A program made the translations under genes and the position numbers. The notes below the pieces were generated by a model. That model did not search any database and was not told the origin of the DNA. It worked only from the letters and a program-made list of their open reading frames with translations. Shown here in pieces: positions 32,419-42,356 of a stretch of 51,310 nucleotides of DNA (position 1 is the stretch's first letter; each line of letters opens with the position of its first letter). The stretch comes from Deltaproteobacteria bacterium (GTDB lineage: Bacteria; Desulfobacterota; Desulfarculia; Desulfarculales; Desulfarculaceae). The DNA is taken from NCBI GenBank assembly GCA_020444165.1, contig JAHLLK010000040.1:1-51310 (forward strand), in the 5' to 3' direction.

Positions 32419-33887
32419 GCGCCTTCCCCCGGCAACAGCCCCCAAGCGGCCAGGCGGGCCAAGGCGGCCTTCTTCACCTGGGGGGTCATCTCCAGGCGTT
32501 CGGGCCAGGGGCGGTGGAAGCCCTCTTCGGGCCACTTGCGGGTGGCGTCCAGGCCCAGCTTGCTGTGCAGCCAGGGGAGCTGGGACGCGTGGTCCAGGGC
32601 GTCGGCCGGCCCCCGGCTCATCAGCGCGTCGCGGGCCGGGTCCAGGTTGTTCAGGGCCTCCCACCAGGCCTCGGCCGGGTTCTGCACGTCCACCCAATGG
32701 TCCACCACCACGATGAGCTTGGCGAACATCATCTGCCCCTGGCCCCACAGGGCGTTCATCACCTTGTAGGCGTGGCCGGGGTAGCTCTTCTTGATGGCCA
32801 CGAAGACCAGGTTGTGGAATACACCTTCGGCCGGCATGTGGTAGTCCACCACCTCGGGCAGCACCGCCTGCAACAGGGGCAGGAAGATGCGCTCCGTGGC
32901 CAGGCCCAGGTAGAAGTCCTCCATGGGCGGCCGGCCCACCACCGTGGTGGGGTAGAGGAAATCCCGGCGGTGGGTCAGGTGGGTGATATGGAACACCGGG
33001 TAATCGTCGGCCAGGGAGTAGAACCCGGTGTGGTCGCCAAAGGGCCCTTCCCGCCGAAGCGGCTCGGCCGGGTCCACGTAGCCCTCCAGGATCACCTCGG
33101 CCTCGGCCGGCACCAGGAGATCGCTCGCCACCGCCCGGGCCACCTTCAGCGGCCGGCCCAGGAGAAAGCCCGTGAACATCATCTCTTCCAGGTTTTCGGG
33201 CAGGGGGGCGGTGGCCGCGTACACCGCGGCCGGGGGCCCGCCCAGGGCCACGGCCACGGGCAAGCGCTCGCCCAGCTCCTTGGCCTTGGCGTAGTGGGCC
33301 GCGCCGCCTTTGTGGCGGTGCCAGTGCATGCCCGTGGTGGAAGCGTCGAACTTCTGCAGGCGGTACATCCCCACGTTCTGCTTGCCGGTCTCGGGGTCGG
33401 CGGTGATCACCTGGGGCAGGGTGATGAAGGGCCCCCCGTCACCGGGCCAGCAGGTGAGGATGGGCAGGAGGTCCAGGCTGGCCGCCTCCCCCTCCAGCAC
33501 CACCTCCTGGCAAGGCGCGGACTTCACCTCCTTGGGCTTGAAGGAGGCCAGTTCCTTGATCTTGGGCAGGGCCATCTTGAGCTTGGGCCACAGGCCCGGC
33601 GGCAGGTCCAGGGCCAGCCAGTCCCGGATGCGCCGGGCCACCTGGTCCAGATCGTCCACCCCCAGGGCCAGGCCCATGCGCTCCCGGCTGCCAAAGAGGT
33701 TGATGGCCAGGGGGCAGGCCGCACCCTGGGCCTGGCGGAACAACAGGGCCGGGCCGCCGGCCTTCATCACCGGTTCGGCCAGGGCGCTGACCTCCAGAAA
33801 GGGGTCCACCTGGTCCGCGATCTCCTTGAGCCAGCCCCGGGTGGTCAACTCCGCCAGGAACTCGCCCATGCTGTCCGGAGCCCTCAT
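32415..33887 (-). CDS. UbiD-family decarboxylase
   Basis: A 490-residue enzyme of the prenylated-FMN-dependent decarboxylase family. Signature REGPFGDHTGFYSLADDYP, with conserved MHWHRHKGGAAHYAKAKE and the Glu/Arg active region GEAASLDLLPILTCW. ATG 33887 was chosen over an upstream frame extension; GGAGGG and AGAGG lie upstream. The four-base overlap with the UbiA-like gene indicates coupled function in quinone synthesis (ubiquinone-type, or MqnL of the futalosine menaquinone route). The flavin prenyltransferase UbiX needed for its cofactor is not in the window. Confidence 0.9.
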   Translation of the reverse strand: MRAPDSMGEFLAELTTRGWLKEIADQVDPFLEVSALAEPVMKAGGPALLFRQAQGAACPLAINLFGSRERMGLALGVDDLDQVARRIRDWLALDLPPGLWPKLKMALPKIKELASFKPKEVKSAPCQEVVLEGEAASLDLLPILTCWPGDGGPFITLPQVITADPETGKQNVGMYRLQKFDASTTGMHWHRHKGGAAHYAKAKELGERLPVAVALGGPPAAVYAATAPLPENLEEMMFTGFLLGRPLKVARAVASDLLVPAEAEVILEGYVDPAEPLRREGPFGDHTGFYSLADDYPVFHITHLTHRRDFLYPTTVVGRPPMEDFYLGLATERIFLPLLQAVLPEVVDYHMPAEGVFHNLVFVAIKKSYPGHAYKVMNALWGQGQMMFAKLIVVVDHWVDVQNPAEAWWEALNNLDPARDALMSRGPADALDHASQLPWLHSKLGLDATRKWPEEGFHRPWPERLEMTPQVKKAALARLAAWGLLPGEGA

Positions 33888-33951
33888 GCCTCTGTCGCCC
33901 TCCGCCCGCGCCCCCCGGGGAAATCTGTACTTTAGCCCCTCAAATCTGTTT

Positions 33952-33980
33952 AATATAGCCCAGTCTGGAGCCCCGCGCAA
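33952..33980 (-). promoter_or_regulatory. candidate promoter of the ubiD-ubiA genes
   Basis: On the minus strand: TTGCGC (33980-33975), a 17-base spacer and TATATT (33957-33952). The -10 is good, the -35 weak. The -35 overlaps a hairpin in the flavoprotein leader (33967-33996). Confidence 0.4.
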
Positions 33981-33996
33981 TTGGGGGCGGGGCTCC
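33967..33996. repeat. 10-bp hairpin between the divergent ubiD and flavoprotein genes
   Basis: GGAGCCCCGC (33967-33976) pairs perfectly with GCGGGGCTCC (33987-33996), loop of ten bases. It lies 26 bases before the flavoprotein start; it may be a 5'-UTR structure or operator. Confidence 0.5.
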
Positions 33997-34021
33997 GCTT
34001 TCTCACAGCCAAGGAGGCTTC

Positions 34022-34741
34022 ATGCGCGTAGTGGCTTTGAACGGCAGCGCCCGGGCGGACCGGGGAGTCACCGGGCGGCTGTTGGCCGCGCTCACCCAGG
34101 GACTGGCGGCCGGTGACGCGGTGGTGGAGACCGTGGCCGTGGCCGCCAAGAACATCGCCCCTTGCCGGGCCTGCCTCACCTGTATGCACGCCACCCCGGG
34201 CCGTTGCGCCCAGGATGACGATATGAGCGGCATCTATCCCCTGTTGCAGGCGGCGGACATGTTGGTGGTGGCGACTCCGGTGTACACCGACAGCATGACC
34301 GCCCAACTCAAGGCGGTGATGGACCGCACCATCTGCGCCATGCAGCCCTTTCTCATGACCGATGCGGCCGGCCGCACCCGCCATCCCCTGACCTGGCGCT
34401 TGCCGCCGTGGTTCGTGCTCCTGGCTACCTCCGGATTCCCGGAGCCGGCGACCTTCGAGCCGCTCAAGCTCACCCTGCGGGCCCAGGCTGCCAATTTCGG
34501 CAGCCGGTTGGTGGCCGAGTTCTGCCTGCCCGGGTCCCTGGCCTTGCAGATGGAACCTGGCCTTTTGGAGGGCCACTTGGGCCTCCTGAGCCAGGCTGGG
34601 GAGGAGCTGGCCCGCCAGGGCGGCGTGAATCCCTGGCTGGCGGCCCGGATCAACCGGCCGGCCTTTTCGGTGGACGAGTTCCGCCGGGTGGCGGCGCGCT
34701 ACGAGGCCTGGTGCCGCAAGAAACTGGCCCCCGCCCCCTGA
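34022..34741 (+). CDS. iron-sulfur flavoprotein (NADPH-dependent FMN reductase family)
   Basis: A 239-residue flavodoxin-fold protein. FMN phosphate loop LNGSARADRGVTGRLL at the N-terminus. The cysteine motif CRACLTCMHATPGRC (C-x2-C-x2-C-x7-C) fits the compact cluster site of iron-sulfur flavoproteins of anaerobes. It then has VVATPVYTDSMTAQLKAVMDR, the usual second flavin-contact region. AAGGAGG precedes ATG 34022. Likely a redox carrier; partner unknown. A GC hairpin (34752-34772) follows the stop and may end the transcript. Confidence 0.85.
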   Translation: MRVVALNGSARADRGVTGRLLAALTQGLAAGDAVVETVAVAAKNIAPCRACLTCMHATPGRCAQDDDMSGIYPLLQAADMLVVATPVYTDSMTAQLKAVMDRTICAMQPFLMTDAAGRTRHPLTWRLPPWFVLLATSGFPEPATFEPLKLTLRAQAANFGSRLVAEFCLPGSLALQMEPGLLEGHLGLLSQAGEELARQGGVNPWLAARINRPAFSVDEFRRVAARYEAWCRKKLAPAP

Positions 34742-34751
34742 CTTACGCCGG

Positions 34752-34772
34752 CCCGCCCGGACGCCGGGCGGG
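34752..34772 (+). terminator. GC hairpin after the flavoprotein gene
   Basis: CCCGCCCGG (34752-34760), loop ACG, CCGGGCGGG (34764-34772). A strong stem ten bases after the stop but without a U-run (GGGGG follows); a possible terminator. Confidence 0.45.
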
Positions 34773-34798
34773 GGGGGTACGGCAGGACGCTCCCGCTA

Positions 34799-34826
34799 TT
34801 GCAAAAAGCTCTCAAAATGATAGAGT
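34799..34826 (+). promoter_or_regulatory. candidate promoter for the membrane/zinc-module gene
   Basis: TTGCAA (34799-34804), a 16-base spacer and TAGAGT (34821-34826), in the only AT-rich stretch between the two plus-strand genes. Moderate match. Confidence 0.35.
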
Positions 34827-34976
34827 TTAAGGGCTCTGGGCAAGTTTTCCCTTTTCCTGCCCCCCAACCAGAGGGAGCGGACTGCGCCCGGCGGCCTGCC
34901 GCCACCCGTCCCTCCCCCTGGTTTTTGGGCCCAGCGGCAGCCGACATTGCGAACGTGCGTGAGCGCTTTCCTGGAC

Positions 34977-35834
34977 ATGCGTACCCTGGCCCTGGCCTCG
35001 GGTATCATGGGGCTGGCCTTGTGCCTGTGCCTCTGCTACGTCTATTTCACCCGCAAAACCTATCCCGGTTTCCGGACTTGGACCCTTGGCCTCGTGGTGG
35101 GGGCGGTGGGCACCGCCCTCTTAGGCCTGCGCGCCCAGTTGCCCGACCTGGTCACCGTGGTGCTGGCCAACCTGTGCCTCATGGCGGCCGTGGTCCTCTT
35201 GACCCGGGGCCTGGCCCACTTTTGCGAGGCGCGGCAGCATAACCTTTGGGACGGCGCGATCCTGGTTCTGGTGACCGCGGCCTACTGGTACTTCACCTTG
35301 GTCCACCCAGACTTGAACACCCGGGTGGCGCTGTTGTACCTCTTGTCCGTGCCCCTGTGGCTCCGCTGTTTCGCCTACACCTGGCGCGGGGTCTTGGCGG
35401 TTTTGCCGCGGCGAAACCTGCTTTTGGCCCTCTCCTTCGCCTTCCTTTCGCTCTGGAGCCTCGGTTTCGCGGGGTGGACCTATTTCTTCGACGCCCGGAT
35501 CGTGGATTACCTGCACGCCACGCCGGTGCACGGGGTCGGCATCGTCGTGGGCATGGTGTTCAGGCTCTTCGTGATCCTGGGCCTCATCGGCTTGAACGCG
35601 CAGCGGCTGGAACTGGACCTGCACCAGGCTGATCGCGAGATAGAGTTCTTGCGGGGGTTGTTGCCGGTTTGCGCCAACTGCAAGCGCATCCGCGACGGCG
35701 AGGGCGCCTGGCAAGCCATGGAGTCCTATCTGCAAAAGCAGGCCGGCCTGCAGGTGACCCATGGGGTCTGCCCCGAGTGCATGCAGAAGCTCTACCCCGA
35801 GATCTACGACCGGGTAAAGGACCGGCTGTCCTGA
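34977..35834 (+). CDS. seven-TM-type membrane protein with C-terminal four-cysteine module
   Basis: About 285 residues. Roughly seven hydrophobic helices (residues ~1-220; e.g. LALASGIMGLALCLCLCYVYF and GVGIVVGMVFRLFVILGLIG), a short coiled linker (LELDLHQADREIEFLRGLLP), then a module seen after PAS, HAMP or receiver domains in delta-proteobacterial kinases: CANCKRIRDGEGAW, a helix, and THGVCPECMQKLYPEI. CxxC plus CxxC suggests a zinc site. No kinase or cyclase domain is present. The start is uncertain: ATG 34977, GTG 34959 and TTG 34947 are in frame and none has a good ribosome site. Function unknown; a membrane sensor is the simplest guess. Confidence 0.7.
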   Translation: MRTLALASGIMGLALCLCLCYVYFTRKTYPGFRTWTLGLVVGAVGTALLGLRAQLPDLVTVVLANLCLMAAVVLLTRGLAHFCEARQHNLWDGAILVLVTAAYWYFTLVHPDLNTRVALLYLLSVPLWLRCFAYTWRGVLAVLPRRNLLLALSFAFLSLWSLGFAGWTYFFDARIVDYLHATPVHGVGIVVGMVFRLFVILGLIGLNAQRLELDLHQADREIEFLRGLLPVCANCKRIRDGEGAWQAMESYLQKQAGLQVTHGVCPECMQKLYPEIYDRVKDRLS

Positions 35835-35969
35835 CCCCGGGCCGGCTGGGTCCCCGTTCCCCAGGGCTGGGGCCGGCCGCCGGCGCCCCCGCGGAGGCGT
35901 AGCCTTGGCTGCCCCCGGCCATCGCCGGCGGCGCCGGAGCGGGCCGCCTTTCCCGGCCTCCCCGCCCTC

Positions 35970-36008
35970 AAAAACCACGGGCCCCGAGGGTTCAACCCAC
36001 GGGGCCCG
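35970..36008 (-). terminator. rho-independent terminator of the ribosomal protein locus
   Basis: On the minus strand: CGGGCCCCG (36008-36000), a 13-base loop and CGGGGCCCG (35986-35978), followed by TGGTTTTTGAG. It lies 30 bases after the rplQ stop codon. Confidence 0.8.
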
Positions 36009-36037
36009 AGTAGGGCGACAGAACCGAGCCGGGAAAG

Positions 36038-36433
36038 CTATTTTTTGGCGGCCTTCTTGGTCTCTTTTTCTGCTTCCTTGGCGTCCACCAACTGCACCAG
36101 CGCCATGGGCGCGGCGTCACCGCGGCGAATCCGGGTGGGCACCACGCGGATGTAACCGCCGCTGCGTTCGGTGTAGCGCTCTTTGGCCTCGGCAAAGATC
36201 TTGCCGCAGACCTTGTGGCTCCTGAGATAGGACTCGGCCAGCCGGCGGGCATGCAAATCGCCGCGTTTAGCCAGGGTGATAATCTTTTCGGCCTCTCGCT
36301 TCAGCTCTTTGGCCTTGGCTTCGGTGGTCTCCAGCTTCTCGTGTTCCAGAAGGGAGGTGACCAAGTTGCGCATCATGGCCAATCTATGGGAGCTGTTCCG
36401 GGACAGCCGTCGGGAGACCGTGCGGTGTCTCAT
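36038..36433 (-). CDS. rplQ: 50S ribosomal protein L17
   Basis: 131 residues. Opens [20 protein letters not shown], as L17 does, with [20 protein letters not shown] and the [14 protein letters not shown] end of the core. A Lys/Glu-rich tail (~18 residues) extends beyond the shortest homologues. It overlaps rpoA by four bases and is the last gene before the terminator. Confidence 0.96.
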   Translation of the reverse strand: MRHRTVSRRLSRNSSHRLAMMRNLVTSLLEHEKLETTEAKAKELKREAEKIITLAKRGDLHARRLAESYLRSHKVCGKIFAEAKERYTERSGGYIRVVPTRIRRGDAAPMALVQLVDAKEAEKETKKAAKK

Positions 36434-37440
36434 TTTTCCCTATCCTTTTTTTCCAGATCTTCCCGCAGGGGGAAGTTGTCCAGCTTCATGCCCAGGCTCA
36501 GTCCCATCTCCGTGAGCATCTCCTTGATCTCATTCAAGGATTTGCGACCGAAGTTCTTGGTTTTGAGCATCTCGGCCTCGCTGCGCTGCACCAGTTCGCC
36601 GATGTATTTGATGTCGGCGTTTTTGAGGCAGTTGGCGCTACGCACGCTCAGTTCCAGTTCATCCACGGTACGGAAGAGGTTTTCGTTGAGCTCGGGCTCC
36701 TCGCGCTCCTCTTCCTCCTCCGGCTCCGGCTCCTCGGGGAAGTTGATGAAGATCGTCAACTGTTCCTTGAGGATCTTGGCCGCGTAGGCCACCGCGTCCT
36801 CGGGCTTGATGGCGCCGTTGGTGTGGACCTCCAAGGTCAGTTTGTCATAGTCGGTGATCTGCCCCACCCGGGCCTGGTTCACCACGTAAGCCACTTTGGT
36901 GATGGGGGAGAAGGCGGCGTCCATGGCGATTACGCCGATGGGATCCTCGGGGCTCTTGTTGCGTTCCGAGGTGACATAGCCTTTGCCGGTCTTCACCGTG
37001 AGTTCAGCCTCGATCTTGCCGTCGGGGCCCAGGGTGGCGATGTGGTGATCCGGATTGAGTATCTCCACGTCCGGCGGCGCTTTGATATCGCCGGCCCGCA
37101 ACACTCCCTCGCCAGATGCGGAAATCCGCATCACGGTGGGCTCGTAACCCAGGTATTTCAGCCGCACTCCCTTGAGGTTCAGGATGATGTCGGTGACATC
37201 CTCCATCACACCGGGGATGGTGGAAAATTCGTGGAGCACGTTTTCAAAGCGTACACTGGTTATGGCCGCACCCTGCAGAGAGGAGATGAGAATGCGTCTC
37301 AGAGCATTGCCGATGGTGTGCCCGAAGCCCCGTTCCAGCGGCTCACAGGAAAATTTTCCGTAAAGCGCGGAATGGCCCTCTTCGTCCACCTCAAGGCGAG
37401 TGGGTTTAATCAGCTCGCGCCAATTCCTCTCCATATTCAC
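36430..37440 (-). CDS. rpoA: DNA-directed RNA polymerase alpha subunit
   Basis: 336 residues. The N-terminal dimerisation domain (~1-228) has [22 protein letters not shown] and [16 protein letters not shown]. An acidic linker ([17 protein letters not shown]) leads to the C-terminal domain with [20 protein letters not shown] and the [18 protein letters not shown] helices that contact UP elements and activators. Linker acidity is strong but within the range of the family. Confidence 0.97.
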   Translation of the reverse strand: MNMERNWRELIKPTRLEVDEEGHSALYGKFSCEPLERGFGHTIGNALRRILISSLQGAAITSVRFENVLHEFSTIPGVMEDVTDIILNLKGVRLKYLGYEPTVMRISASGEGVLRAGDIKAPPDVEILNPDHHIATLGPDGKIEAELTVKTGKGYVTSERNKSPEDPIGVIAMDAAFSPITKVAYVVNQARVGQITDYDKLTLEVHTNGAIKPEDAVAYAAKILKEQLTIFINFPEEPEPEEEEEREEPELNENLFRTVDELELSVRSANCLKNADIKYIGELVQRSEAEMLKTKNFGRKSLNEIKEMLTEMGLSLGMKLDNFPLREDLEKKDREK

Positions 37441-37461
37441 TCCCTATCAGGGTTGGGAACT

Positions 37462-38088
37462 CTAGCGAGAGTAGAGTTCCACGATAAGCTGTTCCTGCAT
37501 GGGCATGGTCAGCTCTTCGCGCGTGGGCAAGGCTTTGACCTTACCGCTGAAGTTGGCCGAATCCGCCTCCAGCCAGCCGGGGACCGTGCGACGGGCAACC
37601 GCCTCCATGGCCTCCTTGATCTGGGGGGTGTTGCGGCTCTTTTCCAGCACGCCGATGACGTCGCCTTCCCTCACCAGGGCGGAGGGGATGTTCACCCGCC
37701 GGCCGTTGATGGCGAAGTGGCCGTGACGCACCCACTGGCGGGCCTGGTTGCGGGAGTTGGCGAAGCCCAGGCGGTAGACCACGTTGTCCAGCCGGCGTTC
37801 CAGGAGGATCAGAAGATTGTGGCCGGAAACCCCGCGCATGGACGAGGCTCGGTGGTAGGTCAAACGGAACTGGTTCTCGGCCAGGCCGTACATCCGCTTG
37901 ACTTTCTGCTTCTCCCTAAGCTGCAGGCCGTAGTCGCTGACCTTGATCCGGCCCTGGCCGTGCTGGCCGGGGGGGTAGCTGCGACGTTCCACCGCGCATT
38001 TGTCGCTGTAGCAGCGATCTCCTTTGAGGTAGAGCTTCTGGGTCTCGCGGCGGCAAAGCCGGCAGACCGAGCCTCTGTATCTGGCCAA
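37462..38088 (-). CDS. rpsD: 30S ribosomal protein S4
   Basis: 208 residues, zinc-binding (C+) form: cysteines 9, 12, 26 and 31 (VCRLCRRE ... DRCYSDKC). The S4 RNA-binding domain follows ([37 protein letters not shown]). S4 also acts as an early 30S assembly protein and, in some bacteria, as autoregulator of the alpha operon. Confidence 0.96.
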   Translation of the reverse strand: MARYRGSVCRLCRRETQKLYLKGDRCYSDKCAVERRSYPPGQHGQGRIKVSDYGLQLREKQKVKRMYGLAENQFRLTYHRASSMRGVSGHNLLILLERRLDNVVYRLGFANSRNQARQWVRHGHFAINGRRVNIPSALVREGDVIGVLEKSRNTPQIKEAMEAVARRTVPGWLEADSANFSGKVKALPTREELTMPMQEQLIVELYSR

Positions 38089-38119
38089 AACGGATACCTC
38101 CCTCTATAGCCTTCCGGCT

Positions 38120-38515
38120 TCAGACCCGGCGCCGCTTGGGCGGCCGGCAGCCGTTGTGGGGGACCGGGGTGACGTCGCGGATGAGAGTGACGTTCAGACC
38201 CGCATTGTGCAAAGCCCGAAGCGCGGCCTCACGACCAGCGCCGGGCCCTTTGATATTCACTTCCACTGACCGCATGCCGTGCTCTACCGCTTTCTTGGCG
38301 GCGTCCTCGGCCGCGAGCTGGGCGGCGAACGGCGTGGACTTGCGCGATCCCTTGAACCCCTGCACCCCGGACGAAGACCAGGCCACGGCGTTACCCATCG
38401 GATCGGTAATGGTCACGATGGTGTTATTGAACGTGGACTGCACGAAGGCGATACCCGCAGGTATGTTCTTGCGTTCCTTCTTCTTGCGGGTGGTCTTTTT
38501 CTGAGCCTTGGCCAT
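38120..38515 (-). CDS. rpsK: 30S ribosomal protein S11
   Basis: 131 residues. [40 protein letters not shown] and the terminal [17 protein letters not shown] are diagnostic. The N-terminus is a Lys-rich arm ([15 protein letters not shown]). Its ATG overlaps the rpsM stop by one base (TAATG). Confidence 0.96.
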   Translation of the reverse strand: MAKAQKKTTRKKKERKNIPAGIAFVQSTFNNTIVTITDPMGNAVAWSSSGVQGFKGSRKSTPFAAQLAAEDAAKKAVEHGMRSVEVNIKGPGAGREAALRALHNAGLNVTLIRDVTPVPHNGCRPPKRRRV

Positions 38516-38886
38516 TACTTCTTCCTCTTACCAATCACCGCGCGGCGGGGCCCCTTGCGGGTGCGAGCGTTGGTCCGGGTGCGCTGACCGTTGACCGGCA
38601 GGCCTCTTCTGTGCCGAAGGCCGCGGTAGCACCCCAGGTCCATCAGCCGCTTGATATTCATGGAGACCTCGCGCCGGAGGTCACCCTCGACCTTAAACGA
38701 GAGGTCGATCACCTGACGGATGCGCGACACCTCTTCCTCGGTGAGCTGATCGCTTTTGGTATCGGGGTTCACCCCGGCGTCGGTCAGGATCTTCTGAGAA
38801 GAACTGAGACCGATGCCAAAGATATAGGTCAGCGCCACTTCGATCCGCTTGTTACGCGGAAGATCGATGCCTGCGATTCTCGCCAC
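38515..38886 (-). CDS. rpsM: 30S ribosomal protein S13
   Basis: 123 residues. [20 protein letters not shown] at the start, [20 protein letters not shown] and the basic tail [17 protein letters not shown] at the end. Ten bases after the rpmJ stop, with GGAGG before the ATG. Confidence 0.96.
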   Translation of the reverse strand: MARIAGIDLPRNKRIEVALTYIFGIGLSSSQKILTDAGVNPDTKSDQLTEEEVSRIRQVIDLSFKVEGDLRREVSMNIKRLMDLGCYRGLRHRRGLPVNGQRTRTNARTRKGPRRAVIGKRKK

Positions 38887-38896
38887 GGAAAACCTC

Positions 38897-39013
38897 CTAG
38901 CCCTGGCGCTGATTGTGCCGCGGGTTCTTCTTGCAAATCACCCGCACCACGCCCTTGCGTTTTATGATCATGCAATCCTTGCAGATCCGCTTCACGGATG
39001 CCCGTACTTTCAT
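38897..39013 (-). CDS. rpmJ: 50S ribosomal protein L36
   Basis: 38 residues: [16 protein letters not shown], then [12 protein letters not shown]. Zinc-binding (C+) form with C11, C14, C27 and H32. GAGGT lies upstream of the ATG. Confidence 0.95.
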   Translation of the reverse strand: MKVRASVKRICKDCMIIKRKGVVRVICKKNPRHNQRQG

Positions 39014-39121
39014 GGGTCTTACCTCATCTCAACAGCACAGGCGTAGCGTGCCGTGGCTGATGCAATAAACTGCCCACGGTCCACCCACCTAGAGGTGGCC
39101 TGGGGTCTAGCCTCACCCATT

Positions 39122-39868
39122 TCAGGGAAGGCTGAGTATCTGGGGGCCGTCTTTGGTGACTGCCACCGTGTGCTCAAAATGAGCGGATAGTTTACCGTCA
39201 GCCGTGACCGCCGTCCAGCCGTCGTCCAGTATTTTGACTTCCCAGCCCCCGGCGTTGATCATGGGCTCGATGGCCAAAACCATGCCGGGTTTCAAAACCA
39301 CGCCGCGTCCCTTGTGACCGAAGTTGGGAACCTGCGGCTCCTCGTGCAGCTTGCGGCCAATGCCATGGCCCACGAACTGCTTGACCACACTATAACCGGC
39401 GCCCTCCGCCACCGCCTGGATGGCCGCCGATACGTCGCCCAGCCGCCGGCCAGGCCGCATCTCCTCTATGCCGGCCATCAAGGACTCATGGGTGACGTCC
39501 ATCAGCCGCTGAGCCTCTTCCGTCACCTGGCCCACCGCCACGGTGCAGGCGGAATCGCCGTAAAACCCGTCCAGGATTACCCCGAAATCCATGGACAAAA
39601 TGTCTCCCTCCGCCAATGGGGTCCGGCGGGGGAAACCGTGTACCACCTCGCTGTTGACCGAACAGCACAGGCTGTAGGGATAGCCGTGGTACCCCTTGAA
39701 AGCCGGCGCCGCGCCCATCTCCTGGCACATCTCTTCCGCCAGGTCGTTGAGCCGCTCCGTGGTCACCCCGGGCTCCGCCGCGGCGCGCATGGCCTCCAGA
39801 ACCTTGCCGACCACCCGGCCGGCTTGCCGCATGGTGGCAAGCTCGGCCGGGGATTTGCGTGTAATCAT
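39122..39868 (-). CDS. map: methionine aminopeptidase, type I
   Basis: A 248-residue dinuclear metalloenzyme that removes the initiator Met. Metal ligands are visible in MDFGVILDGFYGDSA (two Asp), FVGHGIGRKLHEEP (His), AIEPMI (Glu) and FEHTVAV (Glu). It sits between adk and rpmJ; the infA gene often found at this point is absent from the 108-base gap that follows. Confidence 0.96.
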   Translation of the reverse strand: MITRKSPAELATMRQAGRVVGKVLEAMRAAAEPGVTTERLNDLAEEMCQEMGAAPAFKGYHGYPYSLCCSVNSEVVHGFPRRTPLAEGDILSMDFGVILDGFYGDSACTVAVGQVTEEAQRLMDVTHESLMAGIEEMRPGRRLGDVSAAIQAVAEGAGYSVVKQFVGHGIGRKLHEEPQVPNFGHKGRGVVLKPGMVLAIEPMINAGGWEVKILDDGWTAVTADGKLSAHFEHTVAVTKDGPQILSLP

Positions 39869-39889
39869 CTCCTGGCGCCCGTGGCCCTC

Positions 39890-40531
39890 TTAGCCGAGGA
39901 CCGCCTTGATACGGCCCAGGATCGCCTCCATGTCGCCCACACCGTCGATGGGCCGCAAGAGGCCCTTGCCCGTGTAGTAGTCGATCAGGGGTTTGGTCTG
40001 ATCGTCGTACACCTTCAGGCGGTTGGACACGGTGGCCTCGTTGTCGTCGTCGCGCTGATACAGCTCGCCGCCGCACTTGTCGCACTCGCCCTCCTGCTTG
40101 GGCGGGTCGAACATGACGTGGAAGCCCGCGCCGCAGCCCTTGCAGGTCCGCCGGCCGGTGAGGCGCTTCAGCAGCTCGGAACTGGGCACCTCTATGCTCA
40201 CCACGTGGTCAATGTCCTTTTTCAGGCCGGCCAGGATCTTGTCCAGTTCCTCGGCCTGGGGCACGTTGCGGGGGAAGCCGTCCAGCATGAAGCCCTTGTC
40301 GCAGTCAGGCTGGGCCAAACGCTCCTTCACGAGACCAAGGACCACCTCGTCGGGGACCAAGCCACCGGCGTCCATGAACTTCTTGGCCTCCAGACCCAGC
40401 TGGGTCTGGTTCTTCACCGCGGCGCGCAGCATGTCGCCGGTGGAGATTTGCGGAATGCCGTAAGCCTCGATAAGCCGTTTGGCCTGCGTGCCTTTACCAG
40501 CCCCGGGAGGGCCCAACAGAATCAAGTTCAT
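39890..40531 (-). CDS. adk: adenylate kinase
   Basis: A 213-residue phosphotransferase (ATP + AMP to 2 ADP). P-loop [17 protein letters not shown] site [21 protein letters not shown]. The LID carries four cysteines ([10 protein letters not shown] ... ECDKCGG) for structural zinc, the long zinc-type LID. 21 bases upstream of map. Confidence 0.96.
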   Translation of the reverse strand: MNLILLGPPGAGKGTQAKRLIEAYGIPQISTGDMLRAAVKNQTQLGLEAKKFMDAGGLVPDEVVLGLVKERLAQPDCDKGFMLDGFPRNVPQAEELDKILAGLKKDIDHVVSIEVPSSELLKRLTGRRTCKGCGAGFHVMFDPPKQEGECDKCGGELYQRDDDNEATVSNRLKVYDDQTKPLIDYYTGKGLLRPIDGVGDMEAILGRIKAVLG

Positions 40532-40604
40532 AACCGCTGCTCCCTTTTTGCTATGCCAGAAAAACCCATCCGCGCCCCGGCGTCCCCCTAACGGGTGTTG
40601 CGGC

Positions 40605-41912
40605 CTAGCGCCCCCTGATCATACCTTTTTTCATAAGGCTTTCGTAATGCCGGGACATCAGATGGCTTTCGATTTGGGCCATGGTGTCCAGGGCCACACC
40701 CACCACGATCAAGAGGGCCGTGCCGCCGAAGTAGAAGGGCACGTTGAATTGACTGATCAAGACGGTGGGCAACACGCACACCGCCGAGACATATACCGCG
40801 CCGCCCAGGGTAATACGGGTCAGGACCCGGTCGATGTACTCGGCCGTACGCTTGCCCGGCCGGATGCCGGGGATAAACCCGCCGGATTTCTTCATGTTGT
40901 CCGCTACGTCTTCGGGGTTGAAAGTCACCGCCGTGTAGAAGTAGCAGAAGAAGAAAATCAGCGCCACGTACAGGAGGCTGTAGACCCAGCCGCCCGGAGT
41001 GATGGACCGGGCCGCCTGCTGCACCCAGGGCACCTGGATGAACTGGGCGATGGTGGCCGGGAACATGATGATGGACGAGGCGAAGATGGGCGGAATGACG
41101 CCCGAGGTGTTGATCTTCAACGGCAAATGGGTGCTCTGCCCCCCGTACATCCGCCGTCCCACCACCCGTTTGGCGTACTGCACCGGTATCCGGCGTTGTC
41201 CCTGCTCCACATAGCAGATGCCGGCGATGACCGCCAGCATCATCACCGCCATGATCACCAGGACGAAGACGTTCATTTCGCCCAGTTGCACCATCTGGAC
41301 GGTGTTGACGATGGCGCTGGGCATGCGGGCCACGATGCCGGCGAAGATGATCAGGCTGATGCCGTTGCCGATGCCGCGCTCGGTGATCTGCTCACCCAGC
41401 CACATGATGAAGGCGGTGCCCGCGGCCAGGGTGACCATGCTCACCAGCCGGAAGCCCCAACCGGGGTGGGGCACCACCATGGCGCCGCCGGGGCTGGTCA
41501 TGGCCTCGAGGCCCACGGCGATGCCGAAGCCCTGCACCATGGCCAACACCACGGTGCCGTAGCGGGCGTATTGGGTGATTTTCTTGCGGCCTTCCTGGCC
41601 CTCCTTCTTCAGCTCCCCCAGATAGGGGATGACCACGGTAAGGAGCTCCAGGATGATGCTGGCCGAAATGTAGGGCATGATGCCCAAGGCGAAGATGCTC
41701 ATCCGTTCCAAGGCGCCGCCGCTGAACATGTCCACCAAGCCCAGCAGAGTGCCCTTGTAACGGGCCAGGAAGGCGGCGAGCGCCTCCCCGTCGATACCGG
41801 GAGTGGGGATGGTGCATCCCACCCGGTATACCGCGAGCATCACCAGGGTGAACAGCACCCGCCGTTTGAGCTCGGGGATGCGGAATATGTTTTGGGCGCC
41901 GTCTACCGCCAC
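40605..41912 (-). CDS. secY: preprotein translocase subunit SecY
   Basis: 435 residues and ten predicted helices, the channel of the Sec translocon. Plug/TM2 region [24 protein letters not shown], cytoplasmic loop motif [36 protein letters not shown], and the C-terminal [11 protein letters not shown]. It starts one base after rplO ends; 73 bases separate it from adk. Confidence 0.97.
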   Translation of the reverse strand: MAVDGAQNIFRIPELKRRVLFTLVMLAVYRVGCTIPTPGIDGEALAAFLARYKGTLLGLVDMFSGGALERMSIFALGIMPYISASIILELLTVVIPYLGELKKEGQEGRKKITQYARYGTVVLAMVQGFGIAVGLEAMTSPGGAMVVPHPGWGFRLVSMVTLAAGTAFIMWLGEQITERGIGNGISLIIFAGIVARMPSAIVNTVQMVQLGEMNVFVLVIMAVMMLAVIAGICYVEQGQRRIPVQYAKRVVGRRMYGGQSTHLPLKINTSGVIPPIFASSIIMFPATIAQFIQVPWVQQAARSITPGGWVYSLLYVALIFFFCYFYTAVTFNPEDVADNMKKSGGFIPGIRPGKRTAEYIDRVLTRITLGGAVYVSAVCVLPTVLISQFNVPFYFGGTALLIVVGVALDTMAQIESHLMSRHYESLMKKGMIRGR

Positions 41913-41913
41913 G

Positions 41914-42354
41914 TCAGATCAGCTCCACCTTGCCGCCGGCGGCGGTTACTTTGGCCATGGCGCCTTCGCTGGCCAGGTTCACTTGCACGGTCACGGCGTG
42001 CTCTACCGCGCCCTGGCCCAAGAGCTTGATGGCGTCGAAGCTGCCCTTGATCAGGCCGGAGTCGGCCAGAACCTGGGCATCCACCACGCTGCCCTCCGCA
42101 AAGCGGTTCAGGTCGCGCACGTTGATCTCGGCCACGGTGAGCGCGAAAATGTTTTTGAATCCGCGCTTGGGCAACCGGCGCTGCAGGGGCATCTGCCCGC
42201 CCTCGAAGCCGGGGGCCACGCCGCCGCCGGAGCGGGAGTTCTGGCCCTTGTGGCCTTTGCCCGCCGTCTTGCCTTGCCCGGAACCAAGACCGCGACCCAA
42301 CCGCTTGCGGTCTTTCTTGGATCCCTCAGCCGGGGACAGCTCGTTTAGCTTCAT
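41914..42354 (-). CDS. rplO: 50S ribosomal protein L15
   Basis: 146 residues. [20 protein letters not shown], then [20 protein letters not shown] and [18 protein letters not shown]. The C-terminal half folds as in the L15/L18e family ([16 protein letters not shown]). Two bases after rpmD. Confidence 0.96.
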   Translation of the reverse strand: MKLNELSPAEGSKKDRKRLGRGLGSGQGKTAGKGHKGQNSRSGGGVAPGFEGGQMPLQRRLPKRGFKNIFALTVAEINVRDLNRFAEGSVVDAQVLADSGLIKGSFDAIKLLGQGAVEHAVTVQVNLASEGAMAKVTAAGGKVELI

Positions 42355-42356
42355 GA

